A DNA stretch of 64,000 bases. Origin: Corynebacterium terpenotabidum Y-11. GTDB lineage: Bacteria > Actinomycetota > Actinomycetes > Mycobacteriales > Mycobacteriaceae. The position numbers were made by a program, and so were the translations under genes. The notes under the pieces are model-generated. The model was not told where the DNA came from and did no database searches. It saw nothing but the letters and a program-made list of their open reading frames with translations. Location: positions 2,232,001-2,296,000 of the forward strand of contig NC_021663.1 in the NCBI RefSeq assembly GCF_000418365.1, given 5' to 3'. Positions 16,071 through 25,734 of the stretch are shown one piece after another (positions within the stretch are counted from its first letter, which is position 1; each line of letters begins with the position of its first letter).

Positions 16071-17701
16071 CCGATTCCGTGACCGCCCCGATGACCCCGC
16101 TCGAGGCCGCCGCCGACCCCGGAGTGCTCGCCACCGGCGTCCCCCTCGACGTCGCCGACCACTACCGTGACCTCGGCGCCTGGACCGGCGACACCCACTG
16201 GCAGCTCTTCCGTCGCGCCGTCGACCAGTGGCCCTCGGATTGCGCGGCGATCGACCGCACCCGGTCGGTGACCTGGGCCGAACTCGACACCGGAGTGTCC
16301 CGCGCGGCCGCCGTCCTCGCGGACGCCGGAGTGTCACGCGGCGACGGCGTCATCCTCCAACTGCCGAACTCCATCGCCTACCTGGAGACCGTGTTCGCGG
16401 TGTGGCGGCTCGGGGCGATCCCGGTGTTCTCCCTGCCCGCCCACGGTTCCGGCGAGATCCGCCACTTCGCCGCCCACGGGCCCGCCCGGTTCTACGTCAG
16501 CACCGCGCGACCGAACAAGCACCTCACGCGGGTGCACCGGGACATCACCGCGGCGGACACCGACATTGACCTCACCGTCATCCTCGTCGACGAGACCGCT
16601 CCGTGGACGGAGGCGGCGTCCCTCCCGGTCCCCGATGCCGTCGAGGTTCCCCCCTCCGAGCTGGCCTTCCTCCAGCTCTCCGGGGGGACGACCGGCGTCC
16701 CGAAGCAGATCCCGAAGACCCACGACGACTACCTCTACTCCGTCCGGGCCTCCGTCGAGGCCTGCGGCCTGGGCCACGGGGACGTGCTGCTCGTCGCCCT
16801 GCCGGCGGCGCACAACTTCACCATGAGTTCCCCGGGCATCCTCGGAGCGGTCCAGGTCGGCGCGGCAATCGTCTTCGCTGCGGACCCGATGCCGACCGAG
16901 GTTCTGCCGCTCATCGCGGCCCACCGCGTCACCCACCTCGCCCTCGTTCCCCCCGCCCTGATCAGCCTGCTGAACTTCCCGGGCCGGGGCGACTACGACA
17001 TCTCCTCGGTGACGACCGTGTGGGTCGGCGGGGCGAAGCTCTCGGAGGCGGCCGCCCGGCGGGTCACTCCGGAGCTGGGCTGGCGGCTGCAACAGGTCTT
17101 CGGCATGGCCGAAGGGCTGGTGAACTACACCCCGTTGGATGCGTCGATCGAGGAGATCGTCTCCACCCAGGGACGACCGATGAGCCCCTGGGACGAGATT
17201 CGCGTGGTCGACGACGACGATGTGGACGTCCCGGCCGGAACGCCGGGCAACCTGCTCACCCGGGGTCCGTACACGATCCGCCGCTACCACCGTGCCCCGG
17301 AGGTCAATGCCCGGTCCTTCACCCCGGACGGCTTCTACCGCACCGGCGACATCGTCGTCGTCGACGGTAGGACGCTGACCGTGGTCGGCCGGGCCAAGGA
17401 CCAGATCAACCGGGGCGGGGAGAAGATTGCCCCGGAGGCCGTGGAGAATGCGTTGCTGATGCATCCCGGGGTCCACGATGTGTCCGTCGTCGGTGTCCCG
17501 GATGAGATCCTCGGGGAGAAGATCCGGGCATTCGTGATCCTCCGGGACGGTGCCGGTGCCGCGCCCACCCCTACCGCCCTGCGCAAGTTCGCCCGCGAGT
17601 CCGGACTGGCGAGTTTTGCGGTGCCGGACATCATCGACATTGTCGACGAGTTCCCGCTGACCGGCGTCGGCAAGGTGTCGAAGAAGGCGCAGCAGCAGTA
17701 G
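16067..17701 (+). CDS. Aryl-AMP ligase (2,3-dihydroxybenzoate or salicylate; EntE/DhbE/MbtA-like)
   Basis: 544 aa, GTG overlapping the NRPS stop. The sequence follows the EntE/DhbE/MbtA family: LQLSGGTTGVPKQIPKTHDDYLYSVRAS, LPAAHNFTMSSPG, QVFGMAEGLVNYT, YRTGDIVVVDG, GRAKDQINRGGEKIAPEAVENAL and C-terminal FPLTGVGKVSKKA (catalytic Lys). It activates an aryl acid as the adenylate and loads it on an aryl carrier, most likely the one at 9183-9449. Which acid is used is not resolved. Genes for making DHB (entC/B/A) or salicylate (mbtI) are not in this window, so the aryl acid must come from elsewhere in the genome or the medium. Confidence 0.87.
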   Translation: MTDSVTAPMTPLEAAADPGVLATGVPLDVADHYRDLGAWTGDTHWQLFRRAVDQWPSDCAAIDRTRSVTWAELDTGVSRAAAVLADAGVSRGDGVILQLPNSIAYLETVFAVWRLGAIPVFSLPAHGSGEIRHFAAHGPARFYVSTARPNKHLTRVHRDITAADTDIDLTVILVDETAPWTEAASLPVPDAVEVPPSELAFLQLSGGTTGVPKQIPKTHDDYLYSVRASVEACGLGHGDVLLVALPAAHNFTMSSPGILGAVQVGAAIVFAADPMPTEVLPLIAAHRVTHLALVPPALISLLNFPGRGDYDISSVTTVWVGGAKLSEAAARRVTPELGWRLQQVFGMAEGLVNYTPLDASIEEIVSTQGRPMSPWDEIRVVDDDDVDVPAGTPGNLLTRGPYTIRRYHRAPEVNARSFTPDGFYRTGDIVVVDGRTLTVVGRAKDQINRGGEKIAPEAVENALLMHPGVHDVSVVGVPDEILGEKIRAFVILRDGAGAAPTPTALRKFARESGLASFAVPDIIDIVDEFPLTGVGKVSKKAQQQ

Positions 17702-17792
17702 GGGAACAGCCGCGCCGACGGGGGTGCGGTGGGGGCATCACTGCAGGTCACCCTTACTGTCGGCGGCGAGTCGTTGCGGGTACACCGGTGAT

Positions 17793-19322
17793 ATGACGAA
17801 GAAGAACCGGCTCGCCACGAAAGCCACCGCCGCTGCCGTCGGGGCGCTCGCCACCGTCGCCGTGGCCGACCTCATCCAGCCGCGCCACTCGATCCTCCGT
17901 AACTACCCGGTCGCCGGCTACGCCCGCTTCCTCATGGAGAAGATCCGGCCGGAGATCCAGCAGTACTTCATCGAGCGGAACTTCGACGGTGAACCGTTCG
18001 ACCGCAACACCCGCACCATGATCTACCGTCGGGCCAAGGGCAAGGACGACCACGTCGCCTTCGGCACCGAGCGCGATCTCACGGCCGTGGGCTACGAGAG
18101 TCTCGTCCAGTCGCTCGCCCCGCTCACCCCCACCGACGATGACCTGCGCATCACCGTCGGTGGTCCCGACTGCACACAGCCCTACAGTGCGTCGCGCTTC
18201 AACATCTCCGCGATGAGCTTCGGCGCACTGTCCGCCCGGGCCGTCCTGGCCATGAACAAGGGCGCGGCGGCCGGGGGTTTCCTCCACGACACCGGCGAAG
18301 GCGGGCTCACCCGGTACCACCTCACCTACGGCGCCGACCTCGTCTGGGAACTCGGCTCCGGGTACTACTCCACCCGCACCCCGGACGGACGCCTCGACCG
18401 GGCGATCTTCGCCACAACCGCGGCACGCCCCGAGGTGAAAATGATCGAGATCAAACTCTCCCAGGGTGCCAAGCCCGGTATCGGCGGCATGCTGCCGAAG
18501 GAGAAGATCACCGAGGAGGTCTCCGAGGTACGCGGCGTCCCGCGGGACCGGGACTGCATCTCCCCGCCCGCACACCCGGAGTTCTCCACACCGCGGGAGC
18601 TGGTCCGCTTTGTCGCGGAGCTCCGGGAGCTTGCCGGCGGCAAGCCCGTCGGGATCAAACTGTGCCTCGGCGACCGTGCCCAGTTCCTCGGCATCTGCCG
18701 GGCCATGCTCGAGGAGGGCACCGGACCGGACTTCATCACCGTGGACGGCGCCGAGGGCGGGACCGGCTCGGCACCCCTGGAGTTCCAGGACAGTCTCGGC
18801 ATGCACCTGTCCGAAGGGCTGATGACAGTTCAAAACGCGCTGGTGGGCACGGGTCTGCGGGACCGGGTGACGGTCGGCGCCTCCGGGAAGATCGCCGGTG
18901 GCGCCGACATCGTCCGGCGGATGATCCAGGGTGCGGACATCACCTTCGCCGCCCGGCCGATGATGATGGCCGTCGGCTGTATCCAGGCCCAGAAGTGCAA
19001 CACCGGCAACTGCCCCGTCGGTGTGGCGACGCAGGATCCGCTGCGTCAGCGGGCGATCGACATCGACGACAAGGGGGAGCGCGTCCACCGCTACCATGAC
19101 GCCACCGTCCGCGAGGTCATCGCACTGCTGGCGGCGATGGGCGTCCGCGATCCCGCCGATCTCAGCCACGACATGGCCCGGGTCGTGCTCGCCCCCGGTG
19201 ATGTCCGGACCTTCACTGAGGCCTACCGGTGGCTCGCACCCGGGCAGCTGCTCGGTGGGGACGCCCCGGCGGACTGGGCACGCGACTGGGAGCGGGCGGA
19301 CGCCGACAGCTTCGGACGCTGA
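17793..19322 (+). CDS. FMN-binding glutamate-synthase-like protein, membrane anchored
   Basis: 509 aa from ATG 17793. An N-terminal hydrophobic segment (ATAAAVGALATVAVADLI) is followed by a glutamate synthase central/FMN domain: FNISAMSFGALSARAVLAMN, KPGIGGMLPKEKIT, FITVDGAEGGTGSAPLEF, TVGASGKIAGGADIVRR, and the Fe-S cluster Cys motif CIQAQKCNTGNCPVGVATQ. It lacks the glutaminase and large structural domains of true GltB, as is usual for this orphan family. Substrate not known; an oxidoreductase using FMN and an iron-sulfur cluster is likely. It is in the same direction as the siderophore genes with a 91-bp gap, so co-regulation is uncertain. Confidence 0.75.
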   Translation: MTKKNRLATKATAAAVGALATVAVADLIQPRHSILRNYPVAGYARFLMEKIRPEIQQYFIERNFDGEPFDRNTRTMIYRRAKGKDDHVAFGTERDLTAVGYESLVQSLAPLTPTDDDLRITVGGPDCTQPYSASRFNISAMSFGALSARAVLAMNKGAAAGGFLHDTGEGGLTRYHLTYGADLVWELGSGYYSTRTPDGRLDRAIFATTAARPEVKMIEIKLSQGAKPGIGGMLPKEKITEEVSEVRGVPRDRDCISPPAHPEFSTPRELVRFVAELRELAGGKPVGIKLCLGDRAQFLGICRAMLEEGTGPDFITVDGAEGGTGSAPLEFQDSLGMHLSEGLMTVQNALVGTGLRDRVTVGASGKIAGGADIVRRMIQGADITFAARPMMMAVGCIQAQKCNTGNCPVGVATQDPLRQRAIDIDDKGERVHRYHDATVREVIALLAAMGVRDPADLSHDMARVVLAPGDVRTFTEAYRWLAPGQLLGGDAPADWARDWERADADSFGR

Positions 19323-19359
19323 CCCGGCCGGCCCCACCGGGGGTGTGCCGGACATGCGA

Positions 19360-19394
19360 CAGCCCCCGCCCCGGAAAACCCGGGACGGGGGCTG
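19360..19394. terminator. Hairpin terminator between glutamate-synthase-like gene and S10 operon
   Basis: CAGCCCCCGCCCCGG / CCCGGGACGGGGGCTG with an AAAA loop, one internal mismatch. It sits between convergent genes and can serve both strands; no clear T-tract. Confidence 0.7.
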
Positions 19395-19419
19395 GTCGAA
19401 CCTGATCGATCGGGGAAGC

Positions 19420-19701
19420 CTACTTGGCCTTCTCGATGATCTCGACGAGACGGAAGTGCTTGTCCTTGGACAGCGGGCGGGTCTCCTCGATGCGGACGAG
19501 GTCGCCGATACCGGCGGCGTTGTCCTCGTCATGCGCCTTCACCTTGGTGTTGGTACGCATGATCTTGCCGTAGAGGGCGTGGCGCTTACGGTCTTCGAGC
19601 TCGACGACGATGGTCTTGCTCATCTTGTCGGACACGACGTAGCCGGTCCGGACCTTCTGGCGGCCCTTGGTGTTCTGGTTGGTCACGTTGGCCTCACTCA
19701 T
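19420..19701 (-). CDS. rpsQ: 30S ribosomal protein S17
   Basis: 93 aa, binds 16S rRNA early in small-subunit assembly. Typical S17 sequence: [33 protein letters not shown], with [22 protein letters not shown] at the end. It is the last gene of the S10 operon here and overlaps rpmC by 4 bp; a GC-rich hairpin terminator follows. Confidence 0.97.
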   Translation of the reverse strand: MSEANVTNQNTKGRQKVRTGYVVSDKMSKTIVVELEDRKRHALYGKIMRTNTKVKAHDEDNAAGIGDLVRIEETRPLSKDKHFRLVEIIEKAK

Positions 19702-19931
19702 GCTGCGTCACCCTCCGGAGCGGTGGACAGGCCCAGCTCGCGCTCACGGAGCACGGTGTAGATGCGGGCGATGTCGCGCTTGACGGTGCCGAGACGACGG
19801 TTGTTGGTCAGCTGGCCGGTGGCGTTCTGGAAGCGCAGGTTGAACAGCTCCTCCTTCGCCTCCTTCAGCTTGGTGGTCAGTTCGTCGTTGTTGAGGTCAC
19901 GGAGCTCAAAAGCCGGGGTACCGTTAGCCAT
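19698..19931 (-). CDS. rpmC: 50S ribosomal protein L29
   Basis: 77 aa, located near the peptide exit tunnel in the ribosome. The conserved L29 core [19 protein letters not shown] and [21 protein letters not shown] is present. The start codon overlaps the rplP stop, and the stop overlaps rpsQ, consistent with translational coupling. Confidence 0.97.
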   Translation of the reverse strand: MANGTPAFELRDLNNDELTTKLKEAKEELFNLRFQNATGQLTNNRRLGTVKRDIARIYTVLRERELGLSTAPEGDAA

Positions 19932-20347
19932 CAGAACTGATCCTCCTTCTTCACGATGCGCACCTTGCAGGGGAGCTTGTTGCCGGCACGGCGGAGAGCC
20001 TCAAGGGCGATCTCCTCGTTCGGGTAGCTCATCTCGAAAAGGATGCGGCCGGGCTTCACGTTGGCGACCCACTTCTCCACCGGGCCCTTACCGGAACCCA
20101 TACGCACGCCGAGCGGCTTCTGGGTCAGGGGGCGGTCCGGGAAGATGTTGATCCACACCTTGCCACCACGCTTGACGTGGCGGTTGATGGCGATACGTGC
20201 AGACTCGATCTGACGGTTGGTGATGTAGGTCGGCTCCAGGGCCTGCAGGCCGTAGTCGCCGAACGTCACGCGGTTGCCACCCTTGGACACACCGGAACGG
20301 TGCGGCCGGTGCTGGCGGCGGAACTTGACGCGCTTGGGGATAAGCAT
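19931..20347 (-). CDS. rplP: 50S ribosomal protein L16
   Basis: 138 aa; organises the A-site region of 23S rRNA. Starts [19 protein letters not shown], with the conserved [18 protein letters not shown] and [22 protein letters not shown] C-terminal part. Length is usual for the family. It lies 3 bp after rpsC. Confidence 0.97.
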   Translation of the reverse strand: MLIPKRVKFRRQHRPHRSGVSKGGNRVTFGDYGLQALEPTYITNRQIESARIAINRHVKRGGKVWINIFPDRPLTQKPLGVRMGSGKGPVEKWVANVKPGRILFEMSYPNEEIALEALRRAGNKLPCKVRIVKKEDQF

Positions 20348-20350
20348 GGA

Positions 20351-21100
20351 TTAACCCTCCTGCTTCTGATCCGCACGCGGGCGGCGGTTGCCACCGCGAC
20401 GCGGACGCTCACGGCGGGCGCCACCACGGGCGTTCCGCTCGTCGCGGGCGTTGATCAGGGACTCGCGGCGGCCACCGACGACGTCACCCTTGTAGATCCA
20501 CACCTTCACGCCGATACGGCCGAAGGTGGTGTGGGCCTCGTAGGTGCCGTAGTCGATCTCAGCGCGCAGGGTGTGCAGCGGAACGCGACCCTCGTGGTAG
20601 CGCTCGGTGCGGCCCATCTCAGCGCCGCCGAGGCGACCGGAGCAGACGACCTTGATGCCCTTGACCTGGGGCTGACGCATCGCGGACTGGATAGCCTTGC
20701 GCATCGCGCGGCGGAAGGCCACGCGGTTGCTCAGCTGCTCAGCGATGGACTGGGCCACCAGCTGAGCGTTCGCGTCGATGTTCTTGACCTCGAGGATGTT
20801 CAGCTGAACCTGCTTACCGGTCAGCTTCTCCAGCTTGCCACGGATCCGGTCAGCCTCGGCGCCGCGGCGACCGATGACGATGCCCGGACGGGCGGTGTGG
20901 ATGTCCACGCGGACCCGGTCCCGGGTGCGCTCGATGACGACGTCGGCGATGCCGGCGCGATCGAGGCCCTTGGACAGGAACTCGCGGATCTTGATGTCCT
21001 CGGCGAGGTAGTCAGCGTACTGCTTGTCGGCGTACCAGCGGGAGCGCCACTCGGAAGTGATACCCAGCCGGAGGCCGTGGGGATGAATCTTCTGGCCCAC
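20351..21100 (-). CDS. rpsC: 30S ribosomal protein S3
   Basis: 249 aa, GTG start sharing one base with the rplV stop (TAGTG). [14 protein letters not shown] start, KH domain with [16 protein letters not shown], then [12 protein letters not shown] and [13 protein letters not shown]. The C-terminal tail is Arg/Gly rich ([18 protein letters not shown]), as in other actinobacteria. Component of the mRNA entry site. Confidence 0.97.
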   Translation of the reverse strand: MGQKIHPHGLRLGITSEWRSRWYADKQYADYLAEDIKIREFLSKGLDRAGIADVVIERTRDRVRVDIHTARPGIVIGRRGAEADRIRGKLEKLTGKQVQLNILEVKNIDANAQLVAQSIAEQLSNRVAFRRAMRKAIQSAMRQPQVKGIKVVCSGRLGGAEMGRTERYHEGRVPLHTLRAEIDYGTYEAHTTFGRIGVKVWIYKGDVVGGRRESLINARDERNARGGARRERPRRGGNRRPRADQKQEG

Positions 21101-21462
21101 TACTGAGCACTTCCCTTCTGGCTCTCGACAACCACGGTGATGTGGCTGGTGCGCTTGCGGATCTGGAAGGCCCGACCCTGGGCGCGGGGCTGGAACCGCT
21201 TGAGCGTCGGTCCCTCGTCGGCGAAAGCCTCAGAGACGACGAGCGAGCGGGGATCCAGGCCGAAGTTGTTCTCGGCGTTGGCCGCAGCGGAGGCGACGAC
21301 CTTCGCGACCGGCTCGGAAGCCGACTGCGGGGCGTAGCGGAGGATCGCCAGAGCGTCCTCCACGGACTTGCCGCGGATCGTGTCGATGACGCGACGGGCC
21401 TTCATCGGGGTGACCCGGACGAACTTGGCCGTGGCGCGTGCGGAATTGATGGTGTCGGACAT
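21100..21462 (-). CDS. rplV: 50S ribosomal protein L22
   Basis: 120 aa. Core [20 protein letters not shown], then [29 protein letters not shown], and the exit-tunnel hairpin end [21 protein letters not shown]. No deletion in the hairpin of the kind linked to macrolide resistance is evident by eye. Confidence 0.96.
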   Translation of the reverse strand: MSDTINSARATAKFVRVTPMKARRVIDTIRGKSVEDALAILRYAPQSASEPVAKVVASAAANAENNFGLDPRSLVVSEAFADEGPTLKRFQPRAQGRAFQIRKRTSHITVVVESQKGSAQ

Positions 21463-21465
21463 GAT

Positions 21466-21744
21466 CTATCGCCGACCCTTCTTGTCATCCTTGATGTGAC
21501 CCTTGAAGGTCTTGGTCGGGGCGAACTCGCCCAGCTTGTGACCGACCATCGAGTCATCGATGAACACCGGGACGTGCTTCCGACCGTCGTGGACGGCGAA
21601 AGTGTGACCGATGAAATCGGGGAGAATGGTCGACCGGCGGGACCAGGTCTTGATGACCTTCTTGGTGCCGGCTTCGTTCTGAACGTCCACCTTCGCGAGG
21701 AGGTGTTCGTCCACGAACGGGCCCTTCTTCAGGCTGCGTGGCAT
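21466..21744 (-). CDS. rpsS: 30S ribosomal protein S19
   Basis: 92 aa starting [15 protein letters not shown], the standard S19 N terminus. A TTG two codons upstream (21750) is only 3 bp from the Shine-Dalgarno AAAGGAGGT, whereas ATG 21744 has normal spacing. Contains [21 protein letters not shown] and [16 protein letters not shown]. Forms a complex with S13 in the 30S head. Confidence 0.96.
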   Translation of the reverse strand: MPRSLKKGPFVDEHLLAKVDVQNEAGTKKVIKTWSRRSTILPDFIGHTFAVHDGRKHVPVFIDDSMVGHKLGEFAPTKTFKGHIKDDKKGRR

Positions 21745-21759
21745 TCTCAACTACCTCCT

Positions 21760-22602
21760 TTAGCGCTTCTTGTTCTTGTTGGCACGGCGACGGCGGACGA
21801 TCAGCTTGTCGCTCGGACGGTTGGGCTTGCGGGTGCGGCCCTCAGGCTTGCCCCACGGGGAGACCGGGTGGCGACCACCGGAGGTCTTACCCTCACCACC
21901 ACCGTGCGGGTGATCGACCGGGTTCATGACGACACCGCGGACGGTCGGGCGGACGCCCTTCCAGCGCATACGGCCGGCCTTGCCCCAGCGGATGTTGATC
22001 TGGTCCTGGTTTCCGACCTCACCGACGGTGGCGCGGCACCGGATGTCAACGCGACGGATCTCGGTGGACGGCATACGCAGGATGGCGTACTTGCCTTCCT
22101 TACCCAGCAGCTGGATGCTGGTACCGGCGGAACGGGCCAGCTTGGCGCCGCCGCCCGGCTTCAGCTCCACAGCGTGGATGGTGGTACCGGTCGGGATGTT
22201 GCGCAGCGGGAGGTTGTTCCCCGGCTTGATGTCGGCCTGGGCGCCGGTCTCGATGACCTGGCCCTGGACGAGACCCTTCGGCGCGATGATGTACCGCTTC
22301 TCGCCATCGGCGAAGTGAAGCAGCGCGATGTTCGCGGTGCGGTTCGGGTCGTACTCGATGTGGGCGACCTTGGCGGGCACGCCGTCCTTGTCAACACGAC
22401 GGAAGTCGATGACGCGGTAACGGCGCTTGTGACCGCCACCCTTGTGACGGGTGGTGATGTGACCGTGGACGTTGCGGCCGCCGGTCTTGGACAGCGGGCG
22501 CAGCAGAGACTTCTCCGGGGTCGAACGAGTGATCTCGTCGAAACCGGACACGGAACTCTGGCGGCGACCCGGCGTAGTCGGCTTGTACTTGCGAATAGCC
22601 AT
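21760..22602 (-). CDS. rplB: 50S ribosomal protein L2
   Basis: 280 aa, essential for peptidyl transferase centre assembly. Conserved [20 protein letters not shown] start, [15 protein letters not shown], and the C-terminal [18 protein letters not shown] containing the functionally important His. Position between rplW and rpsS is standard for the S10 operon. Confidence 0.98.
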   Translation of the reverse strand: MAIRKYKPTTPGRRQSSVSGFDEITRSTPEKSLLRPLSKTGGRNVHGHITTRHKGGGHKRRYRVIDFRRVDKDGVPAKVAHIEYDPNRTANIALLHFADGEKRYIIAPKGLVQGQVIETGAQADIKPGNNLPLRNIPTGTTIHAVELKPGGGAKLARSAGTSIQLLGKEGKYAILRMPSTEIRRVDIRCRATVGEVGNQDQINIRWGKAGRMRWKGVRPTVRGVVMNPVDHPHGGGEGKTSGGRHPVSPWGKPEGRTRKPNRPSDKLIVRRRRANKNKKR

Positions 22603-22639
22603 ACTTCTGCTCTCTCTTTACCTTTCGGTGCCGGGCGGA

Positions 22640-22942
22640 CTAGGCCGCGCCACCGAAGATGTCGATGGGCTCGCTGCCGGCGACCAGGGTGACCATGGCG
22701 CGCTTGGTGGCCTTGCGCTGACCGAAACCGGTGCGGGAGCGCTTGCGCTTACCGGCACGGTTCAGGGTGTTCACGCTGGCGACCTTCACACCGAAGATCT
22801 CCTCGACGGCAATCTTGATCTGGGTCTTGTTGGAGTCCGGGGCGACGAGGAACGTGTACACGTTCTGCTCCATCAGGCCGTAGGACTTCTCGGAGACGAC
22901 CGGGGCGACGATGATGTCCCGGGGATCGGCGATGGTGCTCAC
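22640..22942 (-). CDS. rplW: 50S ribosomal protein L23
   Basis: 100 aa; docking site for trigger factor and SRP at the exit tunnel. Features [41 protein letters not shown] and [21 protein letters not shown]. It overlaps the rplD stop by 4 bp. Confidence 0.97.
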   Translation of the reverse strand: MSTIADPRDIIVAPVVSEKSYGLMEQNVYTFLVAPDSNKTQIKIAVEEIFGVKVASVNTLNRAGKRKRSRTGFGQRKATKRAMVTLVAGSEPIDIFGGAA

Positions 22943-23589
22943 TTGGCCTCCTCCTTCTTGCTGGACTGCTCGATGAAGCCGTTCAGGGCCTCGACAGAGA
23001 AGACCACGTCGTCCGCGTTGAGGACGTCGTAGGTGTTCAACTGGTCGAAGGCGAGGGCGTGGACGGCCGGAAGGTTGTTCACGGACTTCCAGGCGGTGAC
23101 GTCTTCGCGACCGAGGACGACCAGGACCGACTTACGGTCGGTGAGCCGCTCGATGAACGCGCGGGCCGACTTGGTCGACGGGGTCTGACCGGCGACGAGC
23201 TCGTCCACCAGGTGGATCCGCTCGTTGCGGACGCGGTCGGTCAGGGCGCCACGCAGGGCGGCGGCCTTCATCTTCTTCGGGGTCCGCTGATCGTAGTCAC
23301 GCGGCTGCGGACCGTGGACGGTGCCGCCGCCGGTCATGTGCGGAGCACGGGTGGAACCCTGGCGGGCGCGACCGGTGCCCTTCTGGCGGAACGGCTTCTT
23401 ACCACCGCCGCGGACGTCGCCGCGGGTCTTGGTGGCGTGGGTGCCCTGGCGCTTCGCGGCCAGCTGGGCCACGACGACCTGGTGCATCAGCGGCACGGAC
23501 GGCTCGACGTCGAAGATGGACGCCGGCAGCTCGACAGAGCCGTTGGTGGAACCGTCAGCGGTCTGGACGGTGAGGGTCAGATTGCTCAT
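22939..23589 (-). CDS. rplD: 50S ribosomal protein L4
   Basis: 216 aa. The long internal loop is conserved: [20 protein letters not shown] and [19 protein letters not shown], followed by [17 protein letters not shown]4 lines the exit tunnel and in some bacteria autoregulates the S10 operon; no such element was proven here. Overlaps rplC by 4 bp. Confidence 0.97.
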   Translation of the reverse strand: MSNLTLTVQTADGSTNGSVELPASIFDVEPSVPLMHQVVVAQLAAKRQGTHATKTRGDVRGGGKKPFRQKGTGRARQGSTRAPHMTGGGTVHGPQPRDYDQRTPKKMKAAALRGALTDRVRNERIHLVDELVAGQTPSTKSARAFIERLTDRKSVLVVLGREDVTAWKSVNNLPAVHALAFDQLNTYDVLNADDVVFSVEALNGFIEQSSKKEEAK

Positions 23590-24242
23590 GCGTGTGCACC
23601 GCCCTTCACTGCGGTCTTGACGGTGACGATACCGCCGTTGATTCCGGGGATGGCACCCTTGATCAGCAGCAGGTTGGACTCGGCGTCCACCCGGGCGATC
23701 TTGAGGTTCTGCAGGGTGACGCGCTCGTTACCCATGCGGCCTGCCATGCGGGTGCCCTTGAAGACACGACCCGGGGTGGCGCAGGCGCCGATGCCGCCGA
23801 CGCGGCGGTGGGCGGCCTGGTTACCGTGGGAGGCGCCCTGGCCGGCGAAGCCGTGGCGCTTCATGGCGCCAGCGTAGCCCTTACCCTTGGAGGTGCCGGT
23901 GACGTCAACGAAGGTGACGTCGGCGAAAAGCTCGGCAGTGATGTCCTGGCCGACCTCGTAGGCGGAGGCGTCCTCGACGCGGATCTCCGTCACGTGGCGG
24001 CGCGGGGTCACACCGGCCTTCTTGAAGTGACCGGCCTGCGGCTTCTTGACCTTACGGGGGTCAATGTCGCCGAAGGCGATCTGGACGGCTTCGTAGCCGT
24101 CGGTGTCCTTGGTGCGCACCTGGGTGACGACACAGGGCCCAGCTTCGACGACGGTGACCGGAACGACCCGGTTCTCCTCGTCGAAGATCTGGGTCATGCC
24201 GAGCTTCTTGCCCAGGATGCCCTTGATCTCGTTATCGCTCAT
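23586..24242 (-). CDS. rplC: 50S ribosomal protein L3
   Basis: 218 aa. Starts [22 protein letters not shown], and carries the conserved [20 protein letters not shown] and [18 protein letters not shown] segments near the peptidyl transferase centre. Second gene of the S10 operon, 40 bp after rpsJ. Confidence 0.98.
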   Translation of the reverse strand: MSDNEIKGILGKKLGMTQIFDEENRVVPVTVVEAGPCVVTQVRTKDTDGYEAVQIAFGDIDPRKVKKPQAGHFKKAGVTPRRHVTEIRVEDASAYEVGQDITAELFADVTFVDVTGTSKGKGYAGAMKRHGFAGQGASHGNQAAHRRVGGIGACATPGRVFKGTRMAGRMGNERVTLQNLKIARVDAESNLLLIKGAIPGINGGIVTVKTAVKGGAHA

Positions 24243-24282
24243 AATTCTGCTCCGCTGCCTCAGTTCCTGTTCGAGCCCAGGC

Positions 24283-24588
24283 TCACTGGATGTTCACGTC
24301 GACGCTGGCCGGAAGATCGATGCGCATGAGAGCGTCAACGGTCTTCGGGGTCGGGTCGAGAATGTCGATCAGTCGCTTGTGGGTGCGCATCTCGAAGTGC
24401 TCGCGAGAATCCTTGTACTTGTGCGGCGAACGAATGACGCAGTACACGTTCTTCTCGGTGGGCAGAGGCACAGGGCCGACCACGCGGGCACCGGTACGGG
24501 TGACCGTCTCAACAATCTTCTTGGCAGAAGCGTCGATTGCCTCGTGATCGTAGGCCTTGAGCCTGATGCGGATCTTCTGTCCCGCCAC
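24283..24588 (-). CDS. rpsJ: 30S ribosomal protein S10 (NusE)
   Basis: 101 aa starting at GTG 24588 ([20 protein letters not shown]). The frame is open further upstream to 24666, but the GTG has an AGAGGA Shine-Dalgarno 5 bp away and gives the family's exact length. Contains [20 protein letters not shown] and [15 protein letters not shown]10 also acts in transcription antitermination with NusB/NusG. First gene of the operon. Confidence 0.97.
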   Translation of the reverse strand: MAGQKIRIRLKAYDHEAIDASAKKIVETVTRTGARVVGPVPLPTEKNVYCVIRSPHKYKDSREHFEMRTHKRLIDILDPTPKTVDALMRIDLPASVDVNIQ

Positions 24589-25116
24589 GCTAGTCCTCTT
24601 CCTCGTTCCCCGTTCCACACGGGTCGGTTTCCATTTCCTCGGCCCGATGGCTTGGGAACTTCTCAATGTCTTGGTTAACGCTGTCCGGCTTATGAAGCTG
24701 GCACAGACGCCAGTGTCTTCATGACCGTGCGGGTCTCCGATGCGTTGTCCGGTCGACGGGGCGGGATGACAAACACCGCTGCACCGTCAACTCGCGACGA
24801 CGCCGGGATACCCGAGCCATCCGAGGAAGAGCCCCATGATCTAGCGTCCGGGATCTTCGCTTAACTGCCGCTGTTTATTTGCCATGCTCCACTCCGGTTC
24901 CCGCAGGACGGACGGTAGGTGTACTGTCCGCGTTCCCGCATCGGAACCCGTCGGTGACCCGGGGGCCACCATGTGGTTCATGCTCACTTCACCATCGCCT
25001 CCGTCTTGCGCCCCGACCGTGGTCCGGGCACGCAGAAGGCGTGTCAAAGCAACGTCGTGTATTAAAGCACGTCGTCACGGAGGGGATCAAGTCGCGCCAA
25101 CATGCACTCCACCTAC
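24589..25116. other. Non-coding divergent intergenic region (S10 leader / asp23 promoter side)
   Basis: No convincing gene. It contains the 5' leader of the rightmost S10-operon transcript (minus) with a small stem CTGGC/GCCAG near 24695-24710, and the upstream region of the plus-strand Asp23 gene. Short open frames here lack family resemblance and sensible starts. Confidence 0.5.
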
Positions 25117-25132
25117 TGTGACCAAGATCACT
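25117..25132. promoter_or_regulatory. Candidate GlxR (CRP-type) binding site
   Basis: TGTGACCAAGATCACT matches TGTGA-N6-TCACA at 9 of 10 defined positions. It is 104 bp before the Asp23-family start codon. GlxR is the cAMP-dependent global regulator of corynebacteria. Confidence 0.5.
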
Positions 25133-25236
25133 TTACGCCCGCGTCGTCCGCCAACGTCTACCATCGGAGATACAGCACCCGGAGTGTTTTCCGGCGCCCC
25201 GCACCCAGCCCCCGTCTCAGGAGAAGGACACTGACC

Positions 25237-25722
25237 ATGACCAGCAGCACCCCGTCGGACCAGCAGGCCACCAGCACGTCCCCCGCCGTCCGCGAGGACG
25301 CCGGCTCCGACCTCCTCACCGATTACGGCAGGACCTCCGTCGCCGATGTCGTCGTCTCCAAGATTGCCGGCATGGCGGCCCGCGAGGTCACCGGCGTCCA
25401 CGATCTGGGCGGTTCCACCGCACGCGCCCTCGGCGCCCTGCGCGAGCGGATCCCGGGTGGACGGGTCAATGTCCAGCAGGGCATCTCCGTGGAGGTCGGC
25501 GAACGACAGGCCGCCGTCGACATCTCCATCGTCGCGGAGTACGGCGTGGCCATCCATGAGCTCGCGGAAGCGATCCGCCGGAACATCATCCTCTCCGTCG
25601 AGGAGATGACCGGCCTCGAGGTCACCGAGGTGAATGTCACCGTCCATGACATCCAGCTCCCCGGGGAGGACACCACCGTCGACGAGGACGCCGAGGCCGA
25701 GAAGGCTCCGCGGGTCAGGTAG
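25237..25722 (+). CDS. Asp23/Gls24 family envelope stress response protein
   Basis: 161 aa from ATG 25237 (Shine-Dalgarno GGAGAAGGA). The Asp23 core runs from about residue 30: SVADVVVSKIAGMAAREVTGVHDL, GGRVNVQQGISVEVGERQAAVDISIVAEYGVAIHELAEAIRRN and VEEMTGLEVTEVNVTVHDI. Asp23 proteins are membrane-associated by binding AmaP-type anchors and respond to envelope or alkaline stress in Gram-positives. First gene of a five- or six-gene operon with tight or overlapping junctions. Confidence 0.88.
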   Translation: MTSSTPSDQQATSTSPAVREDAGSDLLTDYGRTSVADVVVSKIAGMAAREVTGVHDLGGSTARALGALRERIPGGRVNVQQGISVEVGERQAAVDISIVAEYGVAIHELAEAIRRNIILSVEEMTGLEVTEVNVTVHDIQLPGEDTTVDEDAEAEKAPRVR

Positions 25723-25734
25723 GGCCGGGACACC

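Noticed and set aside
17793..19322. True glutamate synthase large subunit gene gltB
   Set aside because: Only the FMN/Fe-S central part is present after a membrane anchor; glutaminase and C-terminal domains are missing and no gltD follows.
24841..25234. Small open frames between rpsJ and the Asp23 gene
   Set aside because: No ribosome binding sites, no recognisable domains, and they overlap the likely promoter region.
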